NCBI GenBank assembly: GCA_964036665.1
Contig: OZ038531.1
Location: 5,642,168 to 5,706,167, forward strand
DNA: 64,000 nucleotides
Source of the DNA: Gordius sp. MW1
Taxonomy: Eukaryota > Nematomorpha > Gordioida > Gordea > Gordiidae
Direction: 5' to 3'
Part shown: piece by piece, positions 12,189 through 23,797 of the stretch
Position numbering within the stretch: position 1 is the stretch's first letter
How the letters are laid out: every line of letters begins with the position of its first letter
Made by a program: the position numbers and the translations under genes
The notes under the pieces: model-generated
The model's input: the letters and a program-made list of their open reading frames with translations, nothing else
What the model was told of the DNA's origin: nothing
Database searches by the model: none

Positions 12189-15100
12189 TTAAATGTACGG
12201 GGCGAAGTGCGGGTTCAAAAAGTTTGCCATTTTATGCTTGGTTAGAAACGAAGCCACAATTTCAGCCATCTCTTCTGGTAGATCTTCTTGCACGCTATGA
12301 CCGCATTTCGCCAATATCGCCATTTGGAATTTACCTATATTTTTGTTGATAGTTAAAAGTCTATTATTGTAAGTAAAGAAAGAAGTCACATATTTAAGCA
12401 TAAAATAAAAAGTCTTATTGGTTATAATATACAAAAATCTATATCGTTGCCGTCTGAAATAGGCCAAGAGTCGGCAAAGGATTTAAGGTTGTATCCTACA
12501 ATGAAAATTCCAAGTTGTTGCCTGAGTAAAAAAGACATAAATTGAGATTCTGGGAACGTTTTCCAATTTCTTTAAAAGATCCATGGCCTGTTTACCAAAA
12601 GAGCCAGAGAATGAGGCAACAACAGGGATAAAAATATAGGATGCCAAAAGGGCCGAATATACCTATATTTACATGGCACGATAATAATTAATCCATCTCT
12701 TATTAAAATCCTGGCATAGAATAATACTTAAACAACCTTATAAAATCTAAGTAATGAACGCCGTTTTAAACAAAATAACATTACCTTGCATTTGTCCTAT
12801 GGTAAGTTCTTTGTCCAAGTGATCCACTCCTTCACCATACAAACAAATTTTAAGATAAATTTATTAAATTTAAGGAATATCAAAAAAAAAGAAGTTACGT
12901 CTAGGGTTATACACTTTAGTCCACATCATAATTTTTAGTGTAAAGAAGGCGATGTTTATGCCGGTGAAATCACAATGGATAAAACATAGACTGCTCATGT
13001 CATAAATGCTTTATATGGTAAAAAAATCTGGATTTAACTATCTCCCATGTCTTTCTGCAGTGTACCCCATTGTTAAAACAGTAAAAGTGAATTTACGTTC
13101 CCCATTAGTCAATAAATAAAAAAGATAAAAAAAATTAATTATTCAATATAAAGCAGATGGCACTAAATTGCCTTAATCCCTATCATCACATTATGTTTCT
13201 TTTTAAGAATTTTGTGAATGATATATATTTTAAAATGCTGTTATTAAAAACACTTTAGTTAACCAAAATTACTATAAACTATAGGTTCTTCTCTAATTGT
13301 GCAAATTTCAAAATGGCGGAAAAATGGTACACTTATTTAAAATTGATGATGATTATGCCTTAATTTTCCTTTTTCAAGCATGAAAATTTTGACGTATACT
13401 TCCTAAAATACTTGTATTACAAATCCGTTTAACATTTATTTGAGCGACCTAAACATCTTACCAAATATAAAAAAGTCCTATTTAATTCCTAAGTCATTCG
13501 AAGGAAAGGAAGATGTTATAATAAACATAAAATCGGAATTTTATATTTTCCCTATGCCATGGTAATTCTTATGAATCAGAAACGAAATTTAACCTGCTAA
13601 AACGATGAGTTTGGGCAATGGAGTGTGGACGAACATGCTGGAAAGACCCTTGAACCATCCTATTATTTGTATAAATATTAAAAAAATGTATTTTAAATGT
13701 ATCGTCTAGTGTTGTATAATGGCCGGTTTTTTTTGGTCGAACAATGGTTTTACTAGGGTTTATTGGTCTGTTTTTCTTAGTCGACATTTAAGCTAAGTCG
13801 AAATTTGAAAAACAGACCAAAGAAGATCGACCAAACAGAACCCACCATTTTTTACGAAAGGTGATAACCAGCAGAGAAAAGCCTGGGGTTTAGTGGAATT
13901 TATTTATTTTAAAATTAAATCAGGGCTATGCATGGTTATTATTTTTTATTCTTAATATAAAACATTTATTAATCAAAGTTCTCATTGAAACGGAAATTTT
14001 TTTTCAATTATTGGATTATTAGGATTTAATTATATTTACATTAACGAAATATTTGAGAGAAGAGTTCTCATAAGAAGGATAACGTTTGTGGCTTATTTCA
14101 AGGAGATTTTCTCAAAAAATTAAAAAAATATTTTGCTTCATATTTTTTTTAATTTACATATATAGGCTTCTAGTTAATTTCTAATAGTTCTCAAGGGTGA
14201 ACCATCAATATATATTATTTTGAAGTTTTTTTAAAAAAAATTACACAAAATTACATCTGTTATTTCATTAACTCTTTATTTAAACTATATATTCTACACA
14301 AAAATTTGTATAAAACTAGATGTGGTACCAAACTCTAATATCATTAATACTACCACTAGTGTTGTAAAAACGGCTGGGTTTCGTTTGGTCGACTTTGGAT
14401 TTAGTCGACTGAACATAAACAGCCTCTATGCTTAATCAAAATTTGAAAAACAGGTCAGAGTGGACAGATATTCTTAGTTGAACAACCAAAGGTCTTTTAA
14501 CAAATTTTCACAATCCTGAGGTATCTAATTTTATTTTTCAATAACCTTCCCAGTATTTTTCGGTTTTTTCCAAGTGAGCCCTCCATACGTATATCGTCTT
14601 GGGATGTTCTTCGCTCTTAAGGCTAGAACCGCAGACGGGCGAAGCCTACCATATAAAAAATTATCCAAATTTTTACAATAATAGTCTATGTACAAAAGCC
14701 AAAATGTTTTTGGTAAACCGAGTGGCCCGATCCATCTAAAACTCTAGTTCATGGGCGTAGCCAGGTTTTGGATTGGGGGGGGGGAAGGTTTTAGGTTTAA
14801 CAAGGGGGGGGGGGCTTAAGGTTTTTGTATTGAAATTTTTTTTTGTCATTTAGGGGGGGGGGGGGCCGCCCCCTTCTGGCTACGCCCACGCTCTAGTTAA
14901 TATAAATTTCTGCAAAAAACGCATATAACTCATCATTGCCTTCTAGTCATACTTAAGGGTCAACTAAATAGCCTCGACAAAAATTTCAAAACTGCACCTA
15001 AAATATAAAGTATTGACGCTCGATAAAGACAACATGGTCGTAAGTGCAATTTAAAAATTATTGCGAATTTGTCGCAAATGCAGCTGTCAGTGGGGAGTCG

Positions 15101-18100
15101 AACCCTGAACGAGCGTCCTTAGGGCCGAGATAACTTCTGGTCGGGCTCGTACATAAAATTACTCGAGCCTCGGGCTCGGGTCGGACCTACTAAGCCACCA
15201 AAACAAATGATGCAGTTTTTAGTAAAAAATACCCGCTTTAATTTGTAATTACGCCTTCACTTTTGAAATTTTGCACTAGCATAACTAACAATTATGTGGT
15301 AGAAGCGACCATGGGCGTACGCAGGTTTTGAATTAGAGGGGGGCAGAAAAAAAATTTTTCTAAAATTTTCCTGAGAGCAAAAAAAAAAGGTCTCGACTAT
15401 CCAAATCCAAAATTTTTCCTTACCAAAAATTTTACTGAGAGCAAAAAAAAAAAAAAAGGTCTCGACTATCCAAATCCAAAATTTTTCCTTACCAAAAATT
15501 TTACTAAGAGCAAAAAAAAAAAAAAGGTCTCGACTATTTGGAGGGGGGGAGCCAGATTAGGGTGGGGGTGGGGCAGAGCCTAATGAGGGTGGGGCAGAGC
15601 AAAATTAGGGGGGGGGGGCAATACAAATTTTTTTTTATTCTTGAGGGTTTTTGTATTGAAAAAATCTTATTTTTTAAAATTAGGGGGGGGGGCACCCCTG
15701 CGTACGCCCATGGAAGCGACGATAGTCCTATGGGCGTATCCAGCATTAGAAATAGAAAGGGGGGGGGCAATAATATTTAGGGAGGGGCAAAATGACCTTT
15801 TTATGAAATTTTAGGCATAATTTCAATAAATTTCAACAAATTTTTGGATTTAGAAGGGGGGGGCAGCCCCCCCCCGGCTACCATGATGACTACCAACCAA
15901 AATTTAGCCAGACTCCACAAAATTAAACAAATAATAAACTTATTTTTATACTTTACTTCCACATAATTTCGAGTAAAATTTACGTTAGAAGATGAAGGTG
16001 AGGAGGGGGTAGGTGATTTGGCTGGCAGGGGTGGTTTCGAACTGGAAAGTCTGGGATCTTGTTGATCTTCAACAATTTCGGGGATGGAATCAAATTTGGG
16101 AGCGAGTTTGACGTATGAAGATGAGAGTGGGGTTTGCCTGCCTCCCGTGAAATATTCGGGACCGGGGTCTTCAATTCTTAATGGACAAAAAAAATTGATA
16201 AATTAATTTTTACATTTTTATAATTAACATTGCTAAAATCGACTAAAGCTTAATGAAATTTTCAGAAAACTAAAATGATTGACCTTAGAGGTACCATACA
16301 CATGGATCATTAACATAGTAGCATAGCATGTTTTGGCATTGGTTAGTTAATTAAGTGTCAAATAATAAAGTAAATTATATGCACTATCTTGATCCAACTA
16401 AATGAAAAATTTTTTGTTTTATATTCATATCTAATCATCGACGTAGCCAAGGGGAGGCAGAAACGCACTAAATTCAATCATTCTTTATATTTAAAAAAAT
16501 ACTCAAAAAATTAAAATCATCATTTTCGACTTTAAAGATCCATCAATGTAAAATGCCTGATTTAAATTACTATAGAAATAATTTACACAAAGATCTTTTG
16601 ATAGAATACTTAATAGACAAGCCAAAATGATAAAAAATCAAAACGTCGATAGCCAATTGCAAACTTACTTTTCCAATTGACCTGGTACCGATACCCTGGC
16701 AGAGTCGACGTTTTTAATTTGACCCGTTTTCACGCTAAAACAACGAAAAAGTATAATATTAGATGACATTAATGAATATATATCTTCTTTACTTATTTAA
16801 AAGATTTAATTTTCACAACCGTTTATTTAACAAAATTGTCAAATATATGCTTATATTTATGCCAATTTAAACACAACTAAAATAGGATACTGTAGGGTCA
16901 AATAGATGATAAAATGGTGCTTTTCGGGAGATTTTCTTCGATTTTTATAAAATTTAGGGCGCGTGTAGTAACTTTGATAGTAAAAAAACTCCCATATTCG
17001 TGAACACCTAGCTTTATTACATAAATTTAATAGAAACACGTTTAACGTTTATTTTTTGCACATAACCAATTTCTAATTAAGTAAAAATCGTGCTTGAAAT
17101 ATAGAATTCAAAAATTTTGGATTCTAACGATGTACACGCCACCATAGAATGTGCATGAAAAATAGGATTCGTGTAAAATAAAACACTAACTTGTTGAATT
17201 GAAATTGTTATTTTAGTTTAAATATATTTTTTTAAAAATTTACAAACTAAACTACACGAGCGTCAAAGTTCCCTAAGAGGCGAAAGGGCCAGTCCAAGTC
17301 ATAACAGTTGGCCATAATAACACGCCTTAAATTTAATTTATTAAACCGTCCAATACGAAAACAAAATGATCGAGAATAAACCCCTAATAACAATGATGAT
17401 GACAATAATATCTAAGTTAAAATACCTCCATTCTATGGCGCGCGTAGTCGATTCGAAATACTTGGGTCGGGCTCTCAAAAAACCCTGCATACCTCCCAAA
17501 GACTCCAGAGCGGTTCCTGAAAAATGGCAAAAAATATATGAGCAATTCCGTTTAAATATGTGCAGAGAAATCAAAAATATATTAACTTCCTGTTTTTGTT
17601 GCATATTATACTAATTTTAAATCAATTAACCCAATGAATTTGGTTACCTAAATGTATCCTTGATTTACAACAAATTTTGCAAATTGAGATCCTAAAATAG
17701 ATAAACAGCATCCTCGTAGCAAATTTCATATTCCCACTAAAATTTTAAACGTGGAGACACGCTCTTAAAAATATGTGTATCTATCAGCACACTTTAAAGT
17801 TCGGTAAATTCCTAAATTTTTTATACAAATCGATCATAGTCGAAATTTCAAAAGAGAGGGGGGTGTTCAAAATAACCCGAGAGATTATATTACTCCTACC
17901 TGCCCCTCTGATAGGAACAGAGATATATTCGTATACAATGTTAATGCAGCAACAAGTGGTGGGGCAGTTGTCTTCACTCGTTTAGAAAACATATATTAAA
18001 TTTATGTAATGTATTAGGGGTAAGATTTAATCATATTTTTCTCCCCGAACCGGATCCTATTTTATAAATCCCTCCCAGACCCGCTCAAACCCTTTTAAAT

Positions 18101-20641
18101 ATCCGTCCGGCCATTCCAGAATTATTATCAAAGCTGCCCACACTGCCCGGTTCCGAATAATGATATTTTAATTTGGCAAAAATTACGTTATTCTTACAAA
18201 TTTTTACTAAACCCGATTTTTTTAGGGATAATATCAAAGGAAAAAGTGAAAAAATATCAAATACGCTATATGAATAATCTTATCAAGCCCAGCCCCGGAC
18301 CCAGCCAAAAATCTATATTTACAACACTTGCCGGCTGGGCCCGCTGTCGTGTCGGATGAATAACAAACGTCACATGATATTTTGTCACTCGTAAAGAATA
18401 CTTTTTTAATCTGAAGATGTCCTTGAATAGGACGAATCATTATTATAATAATTATAATTATTTTTTAACTCCCTCTAATGCTCCTGTTAATAAATCTCTT
18501 AGGGCTTGTCTAACTATCGGATTTTGCTGCGCAGCAAAAATCGTCGTACGGGTTATAACATAGCCGTGTCTTAACTTCGAATTCACGGCAGATTTACATT
18601 TTAGACGCATAAGATAACAGCGATTTTGTAAGATACAAACTTTTCCTTCGCTTAAATGTTGTGTTTATCATTTTTTAGTTATCAGCAAAGTTTAGATTTA
18701 ATTCAAGAGTTAAAATAAACAAAAAAAGACATTTTTAACTATCAAAAAACAAAATATTAACAATTACAACCGAGTATGACCCATGAAATTGAATCGGGTA
18801 TTTAGACAAAGATAAATTCGAGCGATTTGAATCTGAATCCGATATTAAGACAAGCCCTTAAAAGTAAACGTAATGGTACAGGGAATAAATGTGAATTTTT
18901 AACCTTCCACAACATCCACCACTATGAGAGCGGATAATTGGATGTGCAATATGAATTTGGGTAAATTAGCCAAATGTACAGCAATGGCGCCGCCCATACT
19001 ATGCCCCACCAGCACGAGATCCACACCATCTAACTGGCTAAATAAGTGGTTCATCACGTCCGCGGCATCCCTGCAGTTCGATTTTTAAATAGACTTTTAC
19101 AAAAAAGACAAGTTTTTATACCGAGGAATAATTATTAAATTGCAAAATTTAGGGCATATAATGAGAAATTTTATTCTGTTCATTGTAGATGAAAATTGGT
19201 TTATTAATGGTCTCTTCCGGATTTATAAATAAAGTGGGAGAGGGAGAAGGGTTCTAATATTTCATGCTTCAATGTTCCATAACCAGTTTTATCAAATTAA
19301 TTTAAGGTTGTTCAAAGTTTACTTGTATATTTCAATCAGCTTTGGGTAAGTTATATATTTTTCAACTTTTAGAGACACTCTTACTTCCCCTCTCTTCCAC
19401 CGCCAGAAAAAAAACCATCAATAAAACAAACTTAGCTATTGCTTGTTAATTCTACACAACCTAAAAAAATTCACCTAAGTGTCTTTCAGAAAAGGTTCAT
19501 ACAAGACTAAAAACTAGAGTCTTTTCTGATCTCAAACTAAATGGGCTATAAAAAAATTATTTTTGTTTTTAGATTGTGCTAAATATTTGGATTTTTGTTT
19601 ATTCAAAATTTAAACTACTTTACCATCTCTCAATTCATGTTAAGGGTATGCAGGCAATTTAGTTTAACAAACAAATTTTTTAACTTTTGATGACAAAGGA
19701 GCTAGATTTTAAATATAAAATTATTTTAATTGGATTGTTTTAGAAATGGGGGGAGGGGGTTCTATGAGCTCTCAATTGCTATTAGACCATGTAAAGATTA
19801 GATCTTTGCAAATTTAGCTTGATTTATATTAAGATAAGTAATAGTTTAAATGCATCCAATATTTTAGAAATGCTTTGTTCTGTAAGATAATAAAATAGCA
19901 AGTGACTAGGAAATCTAAACAAATTTTAGATAGCTAATCAACAAAATGCTCATCATATGCTTAATAGTTCCTAAGTGGAAAATAAATATTAAGATTTTTA
20001 CACTTTGTCATTTTGTGAATCTCAATACTACCTTAAATATAAATGATAATATTAAAGTGCATATTTACATGATGAAAATTAAATAGTAGAATATTTATAC
20101 TTAGTCAAATTGTCAATGGACAAATCATCATCATTGCATGTTTTAGTTTCACCATGTCCTCTAAGATCTACTGCAATGCATCTACAATCAACGAGTTTGG
20201 TGATTTCATGCTAAATAATATAAATAAATCTTTAGAATATATTAATAAAATAATTTTTAGATTAACAGAGTCTAAAATATTCTATTGTTTTAGAAATTAT
20301 TACTGCAAACAAAGCCCAAGAAAGACTTGAAAAACCTCCGCCATGAATTAAATATAGTATTGGCCCTTTTGATCCAACAGAATACACACAATATTTGTGT
20401 AAGCAAAAACTTATAGTCAAGAAATGTATGATTTAAAAATATTTTTTATTAAAAACATTAAAGGATATATTATTTTCAATCTCCACTATTTCTTTCTTGT
20501 CGAAAAAATTATTCCATGGCAATGGCTCAAAATTTAATTTGTGTATATCTCTAAAAAGATCATTTAGCAAAATTATCATTCTAAATACGGTTTGTGGTGG
20601 GGCAGATGTGACTTTAACAAATCTTTTTGTAAAGAAGACAT
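12189..20641 (-). CDS. PPME1: protein phosphatase methylesterase 1, complete
   Basis: Serine alpha/beta hydrolase that removes the carboxy-terminal methyl ester from the PP2A catalytic subunit. Exons, 5' to 3': 20589-20641, 20469-20550, 20304-20396, 20101-20210, 18904-19070, 17426-17516, 16669-16734, 15984-16176, 14546-14615, 13594-13659, 12785-12829, 12189-12334. Phase is continuous to a TAA, giving 393 residues (human about 386). Oxyanion segment LIHGGG is near residues 62-66; the nucleophile elbow GHSMGG puts Ser at about 137; VVDVVEG puts Asp at about 165; CGHSVQED puts His at about 358. The eighth exon is the poorly conserved Ser/Pro-rich insert. ATG at 20641 was chosen because MSSLQKDL resembles known family starts and its phase leads through a 38 nt intron into FEPLPWNNFF. 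Intron 2 is AT-AC rather than GT-AG. The initiator lies at the edge of a duplicated block. Confidence 0.95.
13707..13862. repeat. TAGTGTTGT-family hAT-like MITE (PPME1 intron)
   Basis: Left end TAGTGTTGTATAATGGCCGG; the right part retains ACAGAACCCACCATTTTTTAC but the last bases are eroded. It lies 47 bp upstream, in gene sense, of the PPME1 exon ending at 13659. No clean target duplication was found. Confidence 0.5.
14357..14500. repeat. TAGTGTTGT-family MITE, right part lost
   Basis: Clear left end TAGTGTTGTAAAAACGGCTG with the family interior (GTCGACTTTGG, then AATTTGAAAAACAG). No matching right end is recognisable, so it is truncated or internally decayed. Right boundary approximate. Confidence 0.5.
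14750..14890. repeat. CATGGGCGTAGCC MITE with exact 8 bp TSD
   Basis: Element CATGGGCGTAGCCAGG ... CTGGCTACGCCCACG, 141 bp, with G-run-rich interior. Identical 8 bp CTCTAGTT directly flanks both ends (14742-14749 and 14891-14898). The 8 bp target suggests hAT-type mobilisation. Inside a PPME1 intron. Confidence 0.85.
15310..15712. repeat. CATGGGCGTACGC MITE with internal tandem repeats
   Basis: Termini CATGGGCGTACGCAGG and CCTGCGTACGCCCATG, 403 bp. The 8 bp target GAAGCGAC is duplicated exactly (15302-15309 and 15713-15720). About three copies of a roughly 76 bp unit (AAGGTCTCGACTATCC plus A-runs) lie at about 15370-15540, followed by G-runs. Same family as 14750-14890 but expanded. It is followed at once by a more degenerate relative at about 15729-15885 (CTATGGGCGTATCCAG ... 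CGGCTACCATG). Confidence 0.85.
18040..18350. repeat. GCCCGG-rich dispersed repeat (PPME1 intron)
   Basis: Alternating CCCG/CCGG-rich segments around an AT-rich core, related to copies at about 430-560, 39064-39425 and 54515-55035. Shared landmarks are CCCTTTTAA, CTGCCC-ACTGCCCGG and a GCCCGGC-type right end. Termini and target duplication not resolved. Confidence 0.45.
20397..20468 (-). other. U12-type AT-AC intron of PPME1
   Basis: 72 nt intron between PPME1 exons 2 and 3. On the gene strand it starts ATATCCTTT, the U12 AT-AC donor consensus. It contains TTTCTTGAC, fitting the U12 branch consensus (TTYCTTRAC), with the branch A at 20417, and it ends TTACAC 20 nt later. Cutting here joins IEN(N) in phase 0 to KYCVYSVGSKGP, matching the conserved PPME1 frame. 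The only GT...AG alternative nearby leaves exon 3 in the wrong frame. Confidence 0.9.
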
Positions 20642-20832
20642 TCAAAAAAAAAGATCAGCTGAAGTATAGCTGACTACTTGGCCATTCATGCTAAATTTCA
20701 TAAAGATGTGTTAAATTTTGACTGTTTGCAATATCATGCAGTTAATAAGTGTAATCCATCCTACATAAACATAGTCAAATTAAACATTAGATTCATTTGA
20801 TATGGTCTGTTAAATCCTCCGCAGATATTCTT
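20633..20832. repeat. PPME1 upstream block shared with 23701-23797 and 26988-27080
   Basis: On the minus strand, GCATGAATGGCCA, a CAGCTG-rich palindrome and TTTTGAATGTCTTC recur near 23701-23780. Both copies adjoin the 3' end of a minus-strand RTE copy and share the CTGCGGAGGAT / CTGCGGAAGAT stretch. The second copy is split by the element at 23798-26979. The PPME1 initiator ATG (GAATGTCTTC) lies inside the matching edge. Either a tandem segmental duplication or a shared RTE 3' tail. Confidence 0.6.
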
Positions 20833-22527
20833 GTCTTATACAAATCGAACAATTTACCCCCACTCCTCTTTTTTGTCAAGTATTTTGTCCCACATTGACG
20901 GTGTTTGTTTTGATGGGTTTCTTCGATCTTGACCGGGTAATTGTCATATCTTAATAAATGATCCTAGTCTTTCCAAGTGACAAGAGGTCCTCCTTTCTTT
21001 TCCCCAATTTGCATTTGTCTCCCTTCTTAGTACATGCTCATACGACCTCCCCATTTTCTTTATTCAAATCCGCCATAGGTTAAATACCCATTTTTGACCT
21101 GAAAAAGTTATTTGTCATATAGTGGGGCTTTGTTTAACCCAGGCTCCACCGTGTTATTTTAAACTCCGTGACTTGTAGTAGCTTTTATTCCCTGGTGTTT
21201 AATGCCCATGTTTCACTTCCATGAAGTAACACCAATCTTACGATGGATTTGTAAGCAATGTTCAACCATATTTAGCATTTTCGTGTATCACATTATATCA
21301 GATTACTTCGCCATTTAAAAGATCCTTTTTGGATATGAGCATTGACTTCTATTGCGCAACCTCCCTCTTGATTTGGCATCGAGCCGAGGTATGTAAACCT
21401 GTCCACTTTTGAGTCCTTTAGATGGTTACCCAGCGATAGGGGTAACGTTTATCTCCATGTATACCACTTTCGATTGTTGATCATTAAACCATATTTAGCT
21501 AAGCGCTTTGACCATTTTTGGCTTCCTCGAATAAATTCTCTTTTGTCTCTTAGCATAGTATTATATCATCGGCATATAGCGTACACCATGGCGATGGCTT
21601 TCAAATATCTCGATATCGTGCTCATAATTATTATGAATAAAAATAGATTTAGAGCAGGTTCTTGTTGCAATTCAATTTCAAGACGGAAGGGTTAGAGTCT
21701 CCAACTGTCGTCTTAACGCATGAATTTGAGGTTTCATAATAATTTTTCATAAGCCATACAATGCATCAGGGATACTTTGCTTTCTCAAGCACCACCATAT
21801 AAACAGCAAGAAGGACTCTTCTATTTACCAATCATTTGTCTTAGTGCGAAGATTGGGTCAATTGTGGATTTGAATTTAAATCTAAAGGTGATCTAAATAA
21901 AATAATAGACCTATAGGTGAAACTTTAATCTACAAAAATAAATTAATATTTTTTGATATAAATTAAAAATGTCGTGGCAATTGAGCCTCAAAAAGGGTAA
22001 AATGGGCATTTTTTGCACCTTCAACCTCCTATATTTAAAAACTGGAAGTTTTGGAAAAAAACTATAAACATATTATTATTCAGCGCAAAATTCTCTATCA
22101 AAATAAATGGTCTGATAGCGGTATGAAATCACAAAGTAAATATTTGAATGTTTAATTAACCTTTCTTCCTATGCGATTTCTTGTATTTCCTATTCCAATG
22201 AATCGAAGAATATGTCTTTCTCTGATTCCATACACCCAATTTGGGGAGCACGCGAGCTTAAAACGGTTAGGAGGGCCCCTTGATCTGCAATCTTCACCCA
22301 CATTAGTCTGTCGGAACAACGCATTACTTCCACCACCTTGTCCTTGAACGAATCGCTTAAAACGATACCGACCCCGTCTCTACAGTTTGGTGACCCACTG
22401 TAGATAGTTTGTAGCCTTCTCCTAACTCCCGAGCTTTGGTTCCGTTTCATCTCGTCTCTTGTAAGCAGGCAATGTGTACCTTTTTTTAGCATCTGTGCGA
22501 CCTCTATGCTCTTCTCCGTCAACGTTC
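20833..22527 (-). pseudogene. RTE-type non-LTR retrotransposon, copy A (decayed)
   Basis: Minus-strand remnant. 20833-21880 is reverse-transcriptase-end sequence with many stops, colinear with the better copy at 56090-59500. 22190-22522 keeps an endonuclease fragment with YSGSPNCRDGVGIVLSDS and KDKVVEVMRCSDRLMWVKI. About 21900-22170 is unrelated AT-rich sequence that matches 29045-29210 in inverse orientation. The 5' end stops at about 22527 in mid-endonuclease. Not functional. Confidence 0.8.
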
Positions 22528-23700
22528 GAGCTCTAATAAGAGAGAAAACGTTATATGTCGGCTATCATTTTCAAGTCACATGCTAAAAAAGATAGGGAAA
22601 TATATAGTCTAATTAGTCTCTAATTTAAATTGCCGATAGGTGGCGCTAATTAGAGTTCACTTTAATTTGCGGTACTTTTAAGAGGCATTATTATTATCTT
22701 CTTAAAAATATTCATAACCGCAATTTATTAATTAATTTCAAATATAAACAACATATATGTTTTGTTTGTGTTTATTATATATAGTTTTTTGAGGTGGCCC
22801 GTCAACTCGCCGAAAACAATCTCGCCGAAAATAATGTCCCCCAGCTAAAAAATGTCCCCAAATTTGTGATTGGTTGATGGGTTAGGGTTAATAAGCTTGG
22901 GGACCTTTTTTTAGCTGGGGGACATTATTTTTCGGCGAGATTGTTTTCGGCGAGTTGATAGGGCACCGTTTTTTGATAGAAATTTTATACAAATGCTTTT
23001 GCATTTACTAATTTGAAATATCCTTCATAAAAGTATATGTTTTATCAATATTATCCTCAAAGATGTAGAGTTCATTAACTCAAGTAAATTCAATACTAAT
23101 TTTTTAAGAAAGCTTAGCATATTTTAAAAATGTCATTCATATATTTAAACAATATAATTAAACCCAAGAATGTACATTAATCAGATGGCAGACTTTCAGA
23201 TGATAATTAGTTTGATAATATCCAACTATATAAGAGTAACATTAACTTATGCATTTTGTATAAAATGAATATAATTTAGTCTATAAAAAGCTTTAATTGT
23301 AATACAAATGCAAATATATACAAAATGCAAAATTACCTTTAAACTTTTTCCATATTCTATTGTTATTAAATAATATTATAATTACACACATGTATAAGAT
23401 AGACATTATAATAATTGCTTAAAATAACAGCCTATGGCTTAGCATTCAAAATATATATCCGTGTGTACTTTAGACAGTAAATATTAGTGTGCCCTGCCCC
23501 TTACTTTCAATAAATATTTATTAGCTAATGTGCAGCCTATACACTATCAGATATATTCAATGTTATTTATAATAGTAGCTTTATTTTCAGTAATTTTATA
23601 TTATATTACAATTTTACCATTTTAATTCTAATTTTTAGTTTTTGTGTTTAGTTTGTAAATATGAATGCCGTTTTGAATGATTGACCTTATGAATTGGATT
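22528..23700. other. AT-rich intergenic sequence with one MITE
   Basis: Apart from the palindromic MITE at 22793-22967, I see only AT-rich sequence without a coding frame, RNA gene or recognisable repeat end. Confidence 0.6.
22793..22967. repeat. GGTGGCCC palindromic MITE, 9 bp TSD, copy 1
   Basis: Long inverted repeat: the left arm GGTGGCCCGTCAACTCGCCG is mirrored by the right arm ending CGAGTTGATAGGGCACC. Nine bases GTTTTTTGA are duplicated on both sides (22784-22792 and 22968-22976). Nine-base targets are characteristic of Mutator-like elements. The second copy is at 42996-43149. Confidence 0.85.
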
Positions 23701-23797
23701 CGAAGACATTCAAAATAGGTCAGCTGAGGCACAGCTGACCATTTACATGGCCATTCATGCTAAACTTGACAATTAAGTATTTTACTAAACTCTTCGG

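Noticed and set aside
15534..15780. Gly- or Pro-rich frames on both strands
   Set aside because: Caused by G-runs inside the MITE family.
20425..20470. A GT...AG intron (GTTTTTAAT...CTATAAG) for PPME1 intron 2
   Set aside because: It shifts exon 3 out of the conserved frame; the AT-AC solution keeps frame and matches all three U12 signals.
20433..20645. PPME1 N-terminus read straight through from 20645 in one frame
   Set aside because: It lacks an ATG, runs through a 38 nt intron and loses the family-like start; the spliced model from ATG 20641 fits better.
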